This document shows, one piece after another, positions 53,098-63,350 of a stretch of DNA of 64,000 nucleotides. The DNA is from Merluccius polli (lineage: Eukaryota; Chordata; Actinopteri; Gadiformes; Merlucciidae). The notes beneath the pieces are model-generated. The model saw only the letters and a list, made by a program, of their open reading frames with translations, searched no databases and was not told where the DNA came from. Numbering within the stretch: position 1 is the stretch's first letter; every line of letters begins with the position of its first letter. The position numbers and the translations under genes are program-made. The DNA lies in the NCBI GenBank assembly GCA_030340625.1, contig JAOPHQ010001995.1, forward strand, positions 46,001 to 110,000. Reading direction: 5' to 3'.

Positions 53098-53330
53098 TGT
53101 TGAGCCTGTTGTTGGCTATATTGTCAAATGTGCAATGATATATGATAAATCCAATTGTTTTCTTGTCAATGGTTATGAACATTTCAAAACTTAAATGAAC
53201 TGTTGGCGTTTTTTTTAATGTTTAGCCTGTTGTTGGCTATATTGTCAAAATGTGCATGCAATGATATGTGATAAATCCAATTGTTTTCTTATCAATGGTT
53301 ATGAACATTTAAAAACTTAAATGAACATTA
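53098..53330. repeat. Two-copy tandem repeat of about 118 bp
   Basis: GAGCCTGTTGTTGGCTATAT and the block ending GGTTATGAACATTT occur at 53103-53205 and 53223-53318 with about 90% identity. Confidence 0.9.
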
Positions 53331-54114
53331 TCTTTTTCAATGTACCCAATGTGATTATATTTCAAAAATGTAATGTACTCAATCTTCTGAAATCTATCTT
53401 TGTTGAATGTACCCAATATTTCATGACATACATTTGCATTTTTAACTTCAAAATCAATAAATATCTTCATATATACTTTGGATCTAGCATTATTAAGACA
53501 TTAACTGTCCACATATATATCCAGAATTAATTAAATTATTGTTAAATCATGGAAACAAACTAAATTAACCACCCCGTAACAGGATTTACCACCCTGTAAC
53601 ATGACTTACCACCCCATAACATGTGTTTTTAAAAGAAATAATAAAAAGGGAGTGAAATAGCCCATAAATAAATGTTGGATCATAGTGTGATTAAGTGGGC
53701 CTATTTACACATGTAACTTTCATTTGACAATAGGGAGTAAAACAGCCATTATTGTTCAAAACACCAAGCAATTGGCATACGGAATTCATAGTTTGAAGAT
53801 TAGAATCTAATTTCTTTAAATCTCCAATTAAAAAACAAACCTATAACTTTTAATATGAAGTTACGACAGGAAAACATGAAATGTTCTGAATTCAATTTAT
53901 GCATTATGTCTAAAATGGAGTGCATCTTGTCCATTACGGGGTGTTAAAAAAAAAGAAAAAAACACCTGGGTCACAATAAAAAAGGAAAATATTAATAGGG
54001 ATTTATGCCTGAGGTGGGAAAATATATTTTTTGGGAGGTCATATGTACTTCTGTACTCCCAATATACTAGATCTTTAGGCTCTGTAATCACATCACATGG
54101 TTTCTCTGCTACAC
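53331..54114. other. No gene seen; right flank of the DDE-like gene
   Basis: AT-rich. It carries the three CACCC(C/T)(G/A)TAACA repeats at 53567-53621 and the inverted one at 53931-53946. Nothing coding. Confidence 0.5.
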
Positions 54115-54905
54115 GGACAACACTCAACTATTCCTCTCTTTCCCCTCCTCTGACAGCCTGATCGCATCTCAGAATGTCTGGCAGACATCAGCACTTGGAT
54201 GACTGCGCATCACCTGAAGCTCAACACAAGCTTCAGACACTGAGCTCCTCTTCGTGTCGGGGAAAGACTGCCCTCACATGGACCTACTGGTCACTGTCGA
54301 GGACATTGTGGTATGTCCTTCACCAACCGCGAGGAACCTCGTACTGGACAATCAGCTGTGCTGTACGGCCAACATCACTGCAGTGGCCCGATCCTGCAGA
54401 TTTGTTCTCTACAACATCTGCAGGATCTGGCCCTTCCTCACGAGGGAAGCAGCACAGCTCGTCATCTCCCGCCTCGACTACTGCAACTCACTCCTGGCTG
54501 GACTCCCTGCTTCCGCGATCAAACCTTTGCAGCGTATTCAGAATGCTACAGCACAACTCTTGTTCAACCTACCAAAATTCTCCCATGTGACCCCCCTCTT
54601 CTAGACATTCAAGACAATGGTACTGGCCTAGAAAACTGTCAATGGAACTGCCCCAACCTACCTCCAAGCGTTAGTCAGACCCCACGCCCCTGCTCAAGCA
54701 CTCCGCTCGATCATATGTCCTGGCACTTACACTTAGTATCTTAGGGTTAACTTAGCAATTGGGAGTGCTTGAAACTTGTTCTAGTGACATCCTTACTGTA
54801 CCGACAGTGATATATTTTTGCACTTTCTTCTGACAAATGTACTTACTGTAAGTCGCTTTGGACAAAAGCGTCTGCTAAATGCCCTAAATCTAAATCTAAA
54901 TCTAA
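54115..54905 (+). pseudogene. L2/CR1-type LINE, RT C-terminus and 3' UTR
   Basis: The broken frame includes NTQLFLSFPSSDSLIA (after the lost active site), SPTARNLVLDNQL and ISRLDYCNSLLAGLPASAIK, then LQRIQNATAQLLFNLPKFSH, a textbook L2-type ORF2 end. The 3' UTR (ACAAATGTACTTACTGTAAG, GACAAAAGCGTCTGCTAAAT) closes with tandem CTAAAT hexamers. It belongs to the same family as the tails at 5.9-6.1 and 27.1 kb and is the most complete of the three. It is 5' truncated with stops and shifts. Confidence 0.85.
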
Positions 54906-55009
54906 CCGCAGATTAAACCCAGACAAGCCTTATGCACGTAGTAGGCTATAACATGGATATACAGGGTATCTGCAGATTTTAATTTGAGACTTTTAAATAC
55001 CTTTCTTCT

Positions 55010-55051
<42 letters not shown>

Positions 55052-55579
55052 CACAGAAACAGCTGTGATGCTCAGGGTTTCTCTCAACAGGTAAAGACAA
55101 GCAGTCCAATTAGCTTGAAAAGCCCTGCAGGCTGCATACTGATAAACAACGCTACGCTTAGGAGAATTATCTGAGCTTCCACATGCTGTGTTGTTTGAAA
55201 CACGGAGATAACTCGCTAAGGGGTGGGGGGGGGGGGGGGGGGGGGGACTATTCTAATTTGTTATTTTACAGCATTACTTTGTAATCCGGGTAAAAAAAAA
55301 AAAAAAACCTTTATGTTCTCTGCAGCAAGTTACTGAGTTTTGCTTATTAAAATGAGCAAGAAGCTATATATAAGATATACAATATAACCTAATTTTATAA
55401 GGTATATGTGATCTCTAAGATGCATTTGAAGTAGAAGGTACATTTTATTTGTATTTATTTTATTTTATTATTTACTTTGGAGCAGAGATTCTTGGACAAT
55501 GTGGACTTTTAACTTGCTCCAGTCATTCAAGTATCACCCTAAATTGAAATACTGTTTAATCTAATAATAAGATATTAAG
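54906..55579. other. Intron sequence with (CA)n and poly-G
   Basis: (CA)n at 55014-55053 and a 27 bp G-run at 55223-55247; otherwise unassigned AT-rich sequence. Confidence 0.7.
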
Positions 55580-56090
55580 TAGGGATGTCCGATATTGGCT
55601 TTTTTACCGATAACCGATAACCGATATTGTTCAACTCTTAATTTCCGATACCGATATCAACCGATACCGATACCGATATATGCGGAAACTTTGAAATAAT
55701 TCCAAACTTTGAAATAATTCCAAACCACCGACATAAGCAGCTACAACTAGCGTCCCACTACACGGCCGCACATGCCCAGGCTTGTTATTGAGACGGCGCG
55801 GCGCGTTTGATGAGGTCATCAAACCACGTCCTCACTTGAAACATAACAGATGTCTGAAATTATTTCAAACAAAGTGTTTATTTATTTCACACTGTCTTTG
55901 TACTAACAGAAAATGGTCACTTGCATTCGACTCAGGACAATTAGAGCTTTCCAACAAGGTATAACATGCCATAGGCCACTTTAGTCATTTTGAGCTTTTT
56001 TAAAAACCGATACCGATATTTTCCGATATTGATTTTTTATGCCAATATCGGCCGATAATATCGGTGGGCCGATAATATCGGACATCCCTA
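55580..56090. mobile_element. hAT MITE (TAGGGATGTCCGATATTGG), perfect 8 bp duplication
   Basis: The ends TAGGGATGTCCGATATTGGC and ATATCGGACATCCCTA are flanked by ATATTAAG (55572-55579, 56091-56098). The subterminal regions are rich in CCGATA motifs. 511 bp, non-coding. Confidence 0.94.
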
Positions 56091-56098
56091 ATATTAAG

Positions 56099-56754
56099 TA
56101 TCAATAAGTTAAGTAATACTACGTTTCCAATCAGCTCGAAATGAGACACTAACATAGCAATAGGATTCTATTGACCAATAGGATGGTGAACTCTAGAATA
56201 TTACTTAGTGCCAGAAGATGCTGGCGAACCCTACATTAAAATATACATTGCTAAGAACTGTCCACCAAATGCATATTATTATACATTGGCTGCGGTGAAT
56301 TTGAATAAGGAGTGCACTATATAAGGAGGAAAGATGATGTCCACGCAATAAGAACATACACCTCTGGGCAAAATCTGTGATTGCAGGGGCATCTATAATT
56401 CAGCAGTGTTTGACTCCCAGAAGACTTCACTGCAGAGAACTCCGTAAGTCACACTAATTGTGTGTATGTAATATTCATGCATCCTTGCAAAATTATTCAC
56501 AAACATTTGATCATATCTAACCTAGACGCAAGTAAAAAAATTCATTTGCTTTTGGCTACAGAGGCAGGTTGCTAGTTGTATAGTCGTTTGCTATTGGTTT
56601 GTCTTTTATTTAAGTTCCCACAAAATGAAAAATCATCTCTCTTAGGTCCAAATTGGGTTACCTATAGTTTAATTACTTCAATACCACGATATATAGACCA
56701 ACAAAAAATAATATGACTCAATGTAGGTATTTTTCATACATTTGCGCCCAAGAA
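56099..56754. other. Intron sequence without a recognisable gene
   Basis: About 650 bp; nothing recognised except the left copy of the CCCAAGAA duplication at its end. Confidence 0.55.
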
Positions 56755-56846
56755 TAGGGATGGGAATCGATACGATTTTTCCGATTCCGATTCCATTTTC
56801 GATTCCGCTTAACGATTCGGTTCTTTATCGATTCTCTTATCGATTC

Positions 56847-57071
56847 TCATTTGGAAAAAAAGGATTCAGTGATGTTCGTCCGGAGCGCATCGAAAACGCG
56901 ACATTCAGAAATCGTTATCGCATGCTGTGTGCGCAAATGTTTTTGCATGTTGGAAGTATTTCCTCCCTTTGAGGAAATATCCACGTTGCAAGTATTGCAA
57001 GTTGCCCTGTTGTCGTCTTTTCTTGTGAAGTGTAACCAAACTTTGGAGCGTTTGTACCACTTGGGCGCCAT
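56847..57071 (-). pseudogene. hAT transposase N-terminus with BED zinc finger
   Basis: Seventy-four codons from an ATG: MAPKWYKRSKVWLHFTRKD, then ATCNTCNVDISSKGGNTSNM and QKHLRTQHAI. The C-x2-C ... H-x4-H spacing and the aromatic start (KVWLHF) are those of a BED finger, used by hAT transposases to bind DNA. It is followed by only about 20 codons before a stop, so the RNase-H core is missing. The finger itself is intact. Confidence 0.85.
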
Positions 57072-57123
57072 GTTTACTGTTGACTGCTGGCTGCACTGGA
57101 GTCGCTACGCAATGTGCGTGGTG

Positions 57124-57461
57124 TAGAGGTGCGCGGATGGGCTATTATTGTATCCGCAACCGCATCACAAAACTCATCATCCGTCCGCCATCCATCCGCA
57201 CCAACGTTTTTTGACCAATTTCAAAACCGCACCCGCCCGCCATCCGCGGGCGCTGCTGACGCGAGAAAAAAAAGTGTGCTCGTTTTTATCGGATGCAAGT
57301 AACAATATTTAACAATGTAACTTATATATATCTTTTCATTTGATTGGTTCAACCGCCACCCGCCCGAATTTAATTAAAATATTATTTTTCGTAAGGTCAT
57401 CCGCCCGATCCGCGGTTTAACCGCGGAGTCCGCGGCTGTAACCGCCATCCGCGCACCTCTA
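57124..57461. mobile_element. Nested hAT MITE (TAGAGGTGCGCGGATGG), perfect 8 bp duplication
   Basis: TAGAGGTGCGCGGATGG and CCATCCGCGCACCTCTA ends with GCGTGGTG at 57116-57123 and 57462-57469. Repeats of (C)CGCCATCCGC and ACCGCGGA line the ends. 338 bp, non-coding, inserted upstream of the BED-finger start of its host element. Confidence 0.94.
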
Positions 57462-57599
57462 GCGTGGTGACGTCATTCGCGTCCACTGGAATCGATAAGG
57501 GAATCGCTTGCAGAATTGGCAAACCATTCCAAGGAATTGAAACACTGGGAACCGGTTCTCAACAAGAACCGGTTTTCGATTCCCATCCCTACCCAAGAA

Positions 57600-57884
57600 T
57601 GTATTCGTGCTTACTTCTGGTCTATGGCTGTATTACGTAGTTATGACACATGCACGACACATTATGACGCACTGGCGTTAAACTGACAAGTATTTCGTCC
57701 AGCTAGCTAGCTTTGGTTTTGGATGGATTGCTTAGCGCTGCTGTAGCAAAGCTCTACCCTAGCCACCGCGATAAACCCTCACACTTTTTAAAAATGTCCT
57801 GCCTCACGAAAGATGTTCGAAAAATGCCACCTGACTTCCGTTGGACAGGGCCTTTGAATAACACAGAAGAAACGTCAATCTCAC
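57600..57884. other. Intron sequence
   Basis: Short unassigned stretch leading to the donor of the exon at 57885. Confidence 0.6.
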
Positions 57885-57973
57885 CTCAGGCCAAATGTGT
57901 GTGACTGCTCGTAGTTAAACAATGAGTTGATCTTTGCCTCTGAATCCACTGCAATCAGCCTGTCAATCAAATC
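57885..57973 (-). CDS. tbc1d32: TBC1D32-like exon 2 of the visible set
   Basis: 89 bp with acceptor CTCTCTCTAG|GATTTG and donor CTGAG|GTGAGATT. The peptide is DLIDRLIAVDSEAKINSLFN then YEQSHTFGL plus a split Arg codon. It is joined at phase 0 to ...VPSSIA of the exon at 61426 and in phase to LLSVLCC of the exon at 44206. A (GACA)n tract lies about 20 bp upstream of the acceptor on the sense side (57996-58020). The sequence style is conserved and non-repetitive. Confidence 0.85.
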
Positions 57974-58495
57974 CTAGAGAGAGAGAGAGTGACAGACAGA
58001 CAGACAGACAGACAGACAGATCAGAGTAAGAAACTGTGAGATGAATCGTAATGGTTGAGGTGAGGAATTAATTATAATGGTGAGAAATGTATGCACTTAA
58101 AGAGAGTTAGATACCCCTGGTTGTCCCCTTCCTGGTTTAGCACTGTGTGTTAGAGGGCTGCATTGGGATTGGGTCCCGCGGGACCCAACTCAAATCTCGC
58201 GGGAGCGGGCAGTGTGAACTTTGCTGCGGGCGGGAGCGGGCAGCGAAAAAAAAAACACTGCGGGATCGGGACCTAGCATAGCGACACGATGTTGATAAAT
58301 GAAACAGCCTTTATTTAAGTAAAAACTAAATGAAAACAATGAAATAGGAGTGCTATTCCTGACCAGTGCGTCAAAAGACATGCATGTCTTTTGACGCACT
58401 GGTCAGGCCTATTAATAGCCTATAAAATGACGTGTTTTCTCCTGCGGGACGGGAGAAGACACAAAATCAATGCATTTCTATTACTGTGCGGGCAT

Positions 58496-60259
58496 CAGTG
58501 GCGGCTCGCCCATAGAGGGCACTGGGGCGCCGCCCTCCCTCCCTCCCTCCCTCCCTCCCACCGACCTGCCTGCCTGTTTTTATTTTATTTTTATTTTTTT
58601 ATATAATCTCTCATTTTGAAAAATATATATATATAAAAAATAAAAAAAAGAATCGGTGTTAATTACATGCTAATAATGATTTTACTTTAGAATGTGTTTA
58701 GAACTCTCCAGAATGATATCTGCATTCACTGTCACGTTCAACGTTACGTTCACTGTCACGTTCAACATGTGTAGGCTAGCCAATAGGCTGTCTTCCCTGG
58801 GCGCCAGTTTGATCAGCACAACAGTACTGGAATTTAAGCCAATGGTTCCCCGGTTGCTATGCAACAAAATATTTATTTCGCCAATCAGCGTCGTCGAATT
58901 TTATAGCTTGGGGGCGCTCTGAAAAAACACCACTAGTCGGCGCGTAGCACCCAGTGACGTTAAGCGTGTCATTGTCATGGGTAAGATGGCTGCCGTTAAT
59001 GACACTGGCCGGTCGTCGGAAACTTCGAACAACTCATGGGTAAGTTAACGTTTGTTTTCCTCATAAATAAACGCATTGTAAAGCCCATGAGTTGTTCGAA
59101 GTTTCCGACGACCGGCCAGTGTCATTAACGGCAGCCATCTTACCCATGACAATGACACGCTTAACATCACTGGGTGCTACGCACCGACTAGTGGTGTGTA
59201 GACTGTATTGCGTGAAGTTACAGACAAATCGTTTTTACACACGGATCGCATTTGCAGATCTGCACGGCAGAAGTGTGCCAAAATCCACGTGTAAACACAG
59301 GGGCAGCGCGTGACAATGGTTCCCCAGTGAGGAGGACTATGAGAGGGGGAAGACCGCCAGGACGCAGGTTCTGGAGCTTATCAACTGTCTGCCAATCCAT
59401 GAAAAAAACCATTACGGCCTCTCACTCTCTCTTTCTCGTGCTCTGTCTCTCACTCCTCCCTCAATTGAATAAGCTTTATTGGCTGTCTCTGTCACACTCT
59501 CTCTCTCATTCACTGATTCACTCACTCATATACACACCATGTTTCACACACATTTGCCATTAAAATATTGATCTCAATAGGAACATAACTATGTTTGCTT
59601 TGTTTTGCTTTTTTTTTGTTTTTGTTTCTAAGTTCTGAGCTGGATTACTGTGTTTCATACTAGCTAAAATGTTAAAATTATCTTTCTTTTCATACTTGGT
59701 GTTCACTACAAGAATGTTGTCCCACCCTCTCTTTGAGAGACTTCTCTCTCTCTCTTTCATTCTATCAACACAGACTGTTATCCATTATCCAATTGTCAAT
59801 TTGTCTACAGTGAACTTTAATCAATCTCCAGCTGTAGACTACATATCTTTAAATAACTAGATTTTTGTTATCTTTGTGTTTGCACTTTCTATCTGGACAC
59901 GGAGCATAATAAACATGCAACTTGTTCATTATCATTACCTGTGCAACTCTTGATTTCTACATGGCAGGTTTGAGTTATTTTATTGGTATAGGCAAGGGAC
60001 ATGGGCGTCGCCATCATGTATTTAGGGGGATGCAATTGACCAAATAGCGAACAACAAATATGAGTATGTGTGAAACATTGAAATGTACCCACACACAAAT
60101 GTATCATTGTGAATGATTTGGGATCTCCAACTGGTCACCCAAAAATGCACCAGAATGCAGGAAATCACATTTACAAAATTCAAATTTTCTGGGGGAGGAC
60201 CCCCAGACCCCCCCCCAATATAGAGCCCCACCTACAGTATTTTTCACCAGCCGCCACTG
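58496..60259. mobile_element. Nested hAT-type element (CAGTGGCGGCT), perfect 8 bp duplication
   Basis: CAGTGGCGGCT and AGCCGCCACTG ends, flanked by GCGGGCAT (58488-58495, 60260-60267). It contains a 269 bp palindrome at 58928-59196, (CT)-rich stretches near 59420-59530, and no transposase. The right part (60180-60240) is G/C-run rich. Confidence 0.88.
58928..59196. repeat. Palindrome whose arm looks like a coding first exon
   Basis: Arms of about 110 bp are almost perfectly complementary around a loop of about 40 bp (59042-59083). The left arm contains AAGATGG followed by an open stretch MAAVNDTGRSSETSNNSW and then a consensus donor GGGTAAGTT. The same exon-like unit is present inverted in the right arm. 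Whether this is a captured host exon is unknown; I do not recognise the peptide. Confidence 0.75.
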
Positions 60260-60426
60260 GCGGGCATAAATTCTCAAAGTTTTGCGGGTGCGGGCAGGAG
60301 TGGACATACACATTGCGGGAGCGGGCGGGAGTGTAACACACACATTGCGGGTGCGGGCGGTAATGGTCAGAAATTCAGCGGGAGCGGGATGAAGAAAACA
60401 GTCCTGCGCAGGGCTCTACTGTGTGT

Positions 60427-61149
60427 TTTTGTTAAGAGAAATCCCATAGCAACATAGAGAAGTCCTCCGGTGCCCCCCAGAGGCAGTTCAAGGTGATATA
60501 CACACAGTCACATGACCACACACACACTCCTTTCCTTCTTCAGTCAAGTCAGGTTTTTCCTGCAGTGCGCTATCAAAACGTTACCCAAGTGAACAATATT
60601 AACAGTATGCTTTAATATAAAGTCTGTCTGGTTCATGAAACATATTTATATGTATTTATATTTATAATTAAACTTCTACATTTGTTTAATAATGACATGA
60701 ATTTCATATTTAATTCATGTGTTCTATGGTGATGTGTTTAATTTTGTGAAAGAATATGCATTCATTTTCTTAGTAATGTCCCTCAGCAAAACATAAACTT
60801 CCTCTTATGAATTATAAAACAGGATAATTCCGGTCCTTGATTCTGATTGGCTCGAAGCCACTGTAAAATACTATAAACACCCACCTGTGAATGTATAACA
60901 GTTCGTTTTTAGAATTATTGAGCCTGTATGCTAGCCTGTGTTGCTTGCCAACCATTTTGCTGTCTTGAGGAACTACTGTATATTGCTTGGAAGAATGATG
61001 ATTTATGATATTCAATAAATTATAACATTTTAAGTTGCTTTGTGTTTATTTTGTTATACCTTACTAGGTAGTCTACAGTAACTTTTTTGTAACCGATTTA
61101 TAAAACCAATACACCACTTGAGGCTGTGATTTACATTTTACAACAGCTA
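60427..61149. other. Intron sequence without a recognisable gene
   Basis: About 720 bp of AT-rich sequence, no element ends identified. Confidence 0.55.
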
Positions 61150-61310
61150 GGGGACGCTGTTCGGCACGACGTAACAACGCCCCCTAGCTGTTCTAACATC
61201 ACTGTAAAACAACGCCCCCTAGCTGTTCCAACATTACTGTAAAACAACGCCCCCTAGCTGTTCACTGTTAAACAACGCCCCCTAGCTGTTTTAAAATCAC
61301 TGTAAACCAT
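61150..61310. repeat. Tandem AACGCCCCCTAGCTGTT repeat
   Basis: Four copies of CAACGCCCCCTAGCTGTT at variable spacing of about 30-38 bp with ATCACTGTAAA between them; an inverted AACAGCTAGGGGACG precedes the array. Confidence 0.9.
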
Positions 61311-61425
61311 GGCCTCTTGTGACTTATTGCTTAATTTGAACACAGGAAGGTGGAGCATGGAGTGTGGAGGAGTGTGAGGGTGGAGGAGTGTGAGGGTGGA
61401 GGAGTGTGTGGTGAGCGTGACTCAC

Positions 61426-61545
61426 AGCGATGCTGCTGGGCACCTCTCTTAAGGAGTATGCTGGTTTCTGGGGGAGTGGCTGGCCCCCCAGCAGCTCCCA
61501 CACAGAGTGTGTGGATGACAACAAGTTCACCAGCGACAGGAAAGA
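61426..61545 (-). CDS. tbc1d32: TBC1D32-like exon 1 of the visible set
   Basis: 120 bp, 40 codons, acceptor TTCTCTTCAG|TCTTTC and donor ATCGCT|GTGAGTCACG, phase 0 at both ends. The peptide is SFLSLVNLLSSTHSVWELLG and GQPLPQKPAYSLREVPSSIA. It is the most upstream exon I can support: the sequence to its left on the sense strand (61546-64000) holds the Tc1 element and unassigned DNA. TBC1D32 is roughly 1,250-1,300 residues in vertebrates from memory, so the window covers about the C-terminal third minus the tail. Confidence 0.8.
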
Positions 61546-61805
61546 CTGAAGAGAAAAAGTCAAAATATGCATTTATTTGTATCAATTTGTATTTTAGGTT
61601 GATTTTATTATTTTATTTAGTTTGTTAATAGTTTTATAGTTTTTTTATAGTTCCATTACTATTGTATTTTTTTCATTTCACATGTTATCAATTATTTGAT
61701 TTTCATTACACAATCGATATTCATTGCTTTGTCACAAGAATTTCACTGTCCAGAATGAAGCTGTGTGTGCATTTGATAAATAAAACATGTATGCATGTGT
61801 ATATA
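61546..61805. other. Intron sequence without a recognisable gene
   Basis: AT-rich stretch between the exon and the Tc1 element, ending in TATATATA. Confidence 0.6.
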
Positions 61806-61807
61806 TA

Positions 61808-63027
61808 CACTCACCGGCCACTTTATTAGGTACACCTGTCCAACTGCTCGTTAACGCAAATTTCTAATCAGCCAATCACATGGCAGCAACTCAATGCATT
61901 TAGGCATGTAGACATGGTCAGGACGATCTGCTGCAGTTCAAACCGAGCATCAGAATGGGGAAGAAAGGTGATTTAAGTGACTTTGAACGTGGCATGGTTG
62001 TTGGTGCCAGACGGGCTGGTCTGAGTATTTCAGAGACTGCTGATCTACTGGGATTTTCACGCACAACCATCTCTAGGGTTTACAGAGAATGGTCCGAAAA
62101 AGAGAAAATATCCAGTGAGCGGCAGTTCTGTGGGCGCAAATGCCTTGTTGATGCTAGAGGTCAGAGGAGAATGGCCAGACTGGTTCGAGCTGATAGAAAG
62201 GCAACTGTAACTCAAATAACCACTCGTTACAACAGAGGTATGCAGAAGAGCATCTCTGAACGCACAACACGTCGAACCTTGAGGCGGATGGGCTACAGCA
62301 GCAGAAGACCACACCGGGTGCCACTCCTGTCAGCTAAGAACAGGAAACTGAGGCTACAATTCGCACAGGCTCACCAAAATTGGACAATCGAAGATTGGAA
62401 AAACGTTGCCTGGTCTGATGAGTCTCGATTTCTGCTGCGACATTCGGATGGTAGGGTCAGAATTTGGCGTCAACAACATGAAAGCATGGATCCATCCTGC
62501 CTTGTATCAACGGTTCAGGCTGGTGGTGGTGGTGTAATGGTGTGGGGGATATTTTCCTGGCACACTTTGGGCTTATTAGTACCAATTGAGCATCGTGTCA
62601 AAGCCACAGACTACCTGAGTATTGTTGCTGACCATGTCCATCCCTTTATGACCACAGTGTACCCATCTTCTGATGGCTACTTCCAGCAGGATAACGCGCC
62701 ATGTCATAAAGCGCGAATCATCTCAGACTGGTTTCTTGAACATGACAATGAGTTCACTGTACTCAAATGGCCTCCACAGTCACCAGATCTCAATCCAATA
62801 GAGCACCTTTGGGATGTGGTGGAACGGGAGATTCGCATCATGGATGTGCAGCCGACAAATCTGCAGCAACTGCGTGATGCTATCATGTCAATATGGACCA
62901 AACTCTCTGAGGAATGTTTCCAGTACCTTGTTGAATCTGTGCCACGAAGGATTAAGGCAGTTCTGACGGCAAAAGGGGGTCCAACCCGGTACTAGCAAGG
63001 TGTACCTAATAAAGTGGCCGGTGAGTG
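61808..63027 (+). mobile_element. Intact Tc1/mariner transposon
   Basis: A 1220 bp element with perfect 30 bp terminal inverted repeats (starting CACTCACCGGCCACTTTATT) and a TA duplication on each side (61806-61807, 63028-63029). A single uninterrupted transposase gene occupies 61955-62995. Structure alone gives no reason to call it dead. Confidence 0.96.
61955..62995 (+). CDS. Tc1/mariner transposase, DD36E spacing
   Basis: The 346-residue protein cuts the element at both ends and pastes it at TA sites. Residues 1-50 form a helix-turn-helix (ERGMVVGARRAGLSISETAD, then LGFSRTTISRVYREW); a second basic helical domain covers about 65-125 (SERTTRRTLRRMGYSSRRPH). The catalytic triad is Asp155 (VAWSDESRF), Asp246 (FQQDNAPCH) and Glu283 (SPDLNPIEHLWD). 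The second Asp and Glu are separated by 36 residues rather than the usual 34, as in the DD36E group described under the name Incomer. A glycine-rich segment (QAGGGGVMVWGIF) lies at 189-200. The start ATG is at 61955 in GAATGGGGAAGAA context. Length is normal for the superfamily and no stop or frameshift is present. The ends and DD36E class should be checked against known fish elements. Confidence 0.95.
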   Translation: MGKKGDLSDFERGMVVGARRAGLSISETADLLGFSRTTISRVYREWSEKEKISSERQFCGRKCLVDARGQRRMARLVRADRKATVTQITTRYNRGMQKSISERTTRRTLRRMGYSSRRPHRVPLLSAKNRKLRLQFAQAHQNWTIEDWKNVAWSDESRFLLRHSDGRVRIWRQQHESMDPSCLVSTVQAGGGGVMVWGIFSWHTLGLLVPIEHRVKATDYLSIVADHVHPFMTTVYPSSDGYFQQDNAPCHKARIISDWFLEHDNEFTVLKWPPQSPDLNPIEHLWDVVEREIRIMDVQPTNLQQLRDAIMSIWTKLSEECFQYLVESVPRRIKAVLTAKGGPTRY

Positions 63028-63031
63028 TATA

Positions 63032-63350
63032 TTAGGGGTGTCCCCGACTAAGAATTTACATAGTCGAATCTGATTCGTCAAGTCTTGCCTATAGTCGACT
63101 GATCGTTGAATCATGTTTTTTTCTTTTTTTTTGCTCATTGATCCATATTCTCATTTGCGACATTGGCGGTGTGTTTTGGACTGAAGTCCAAAACACACCG
63201 CCGCCGGACGGCACGCGTCAAAACAGCCGCCCCTATTATTTTCTATGTACACCCCCACACTGGCGCCGGCAGGCGCGATCCTGTGTTTTGCCGACAATTC
63301 GACTATGAGATTGGCGAATCAGGCTCCTTCGATCGAATCGTCGAATAGTT
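63032..63350. mobile_element. hAT-like MITE fragment with inner hairpin
   Basis: It starts TAGGGGTGTCCCCGACTAAG directly after the Tc1 element and repeats ATAGTCGA motifs; TCGAATCGTCGAATAG near 63335 may be the other side. GGCGGTGTGTTTTGGACT and its complement form a perfect hairpin at 63166-63203. The right terminus is not evident. Confidence 0.5.

Larger units (their letters stand above)
56755..57591. mobile_element. hAT element (TAGGGATGGGAATCG), perfect 8 bp duplication
   Basis: TAGGGATGGGAATCGA and TCGATTCCCATCCCTA ends with CCCAAGAA on both sides (56747-56754, 57592-57599). It keeps a BED-finger coding exon on the minus strand and hosts a second, younger hAT MITE at 57124-57461. Since the transposase core is absent it is an internal-deletion derivative. 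Confidence 0.93.
58151..60418. mobile_element. hAT-type element (TAGAGGGCTGC ends), perfect 8 bp duplication
   Basis: TAGAGGGCTGCATTGGG on the left and GCGCAGGGCTCTA on the right, flanked by CTGTGTGT (58143-58150, 60419-60426). The subterminal parts repeat GCGGGAGCGGGC motifs. Most of its length is a second hAT-type insert at 58496-60259. Confidence 0.85.
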
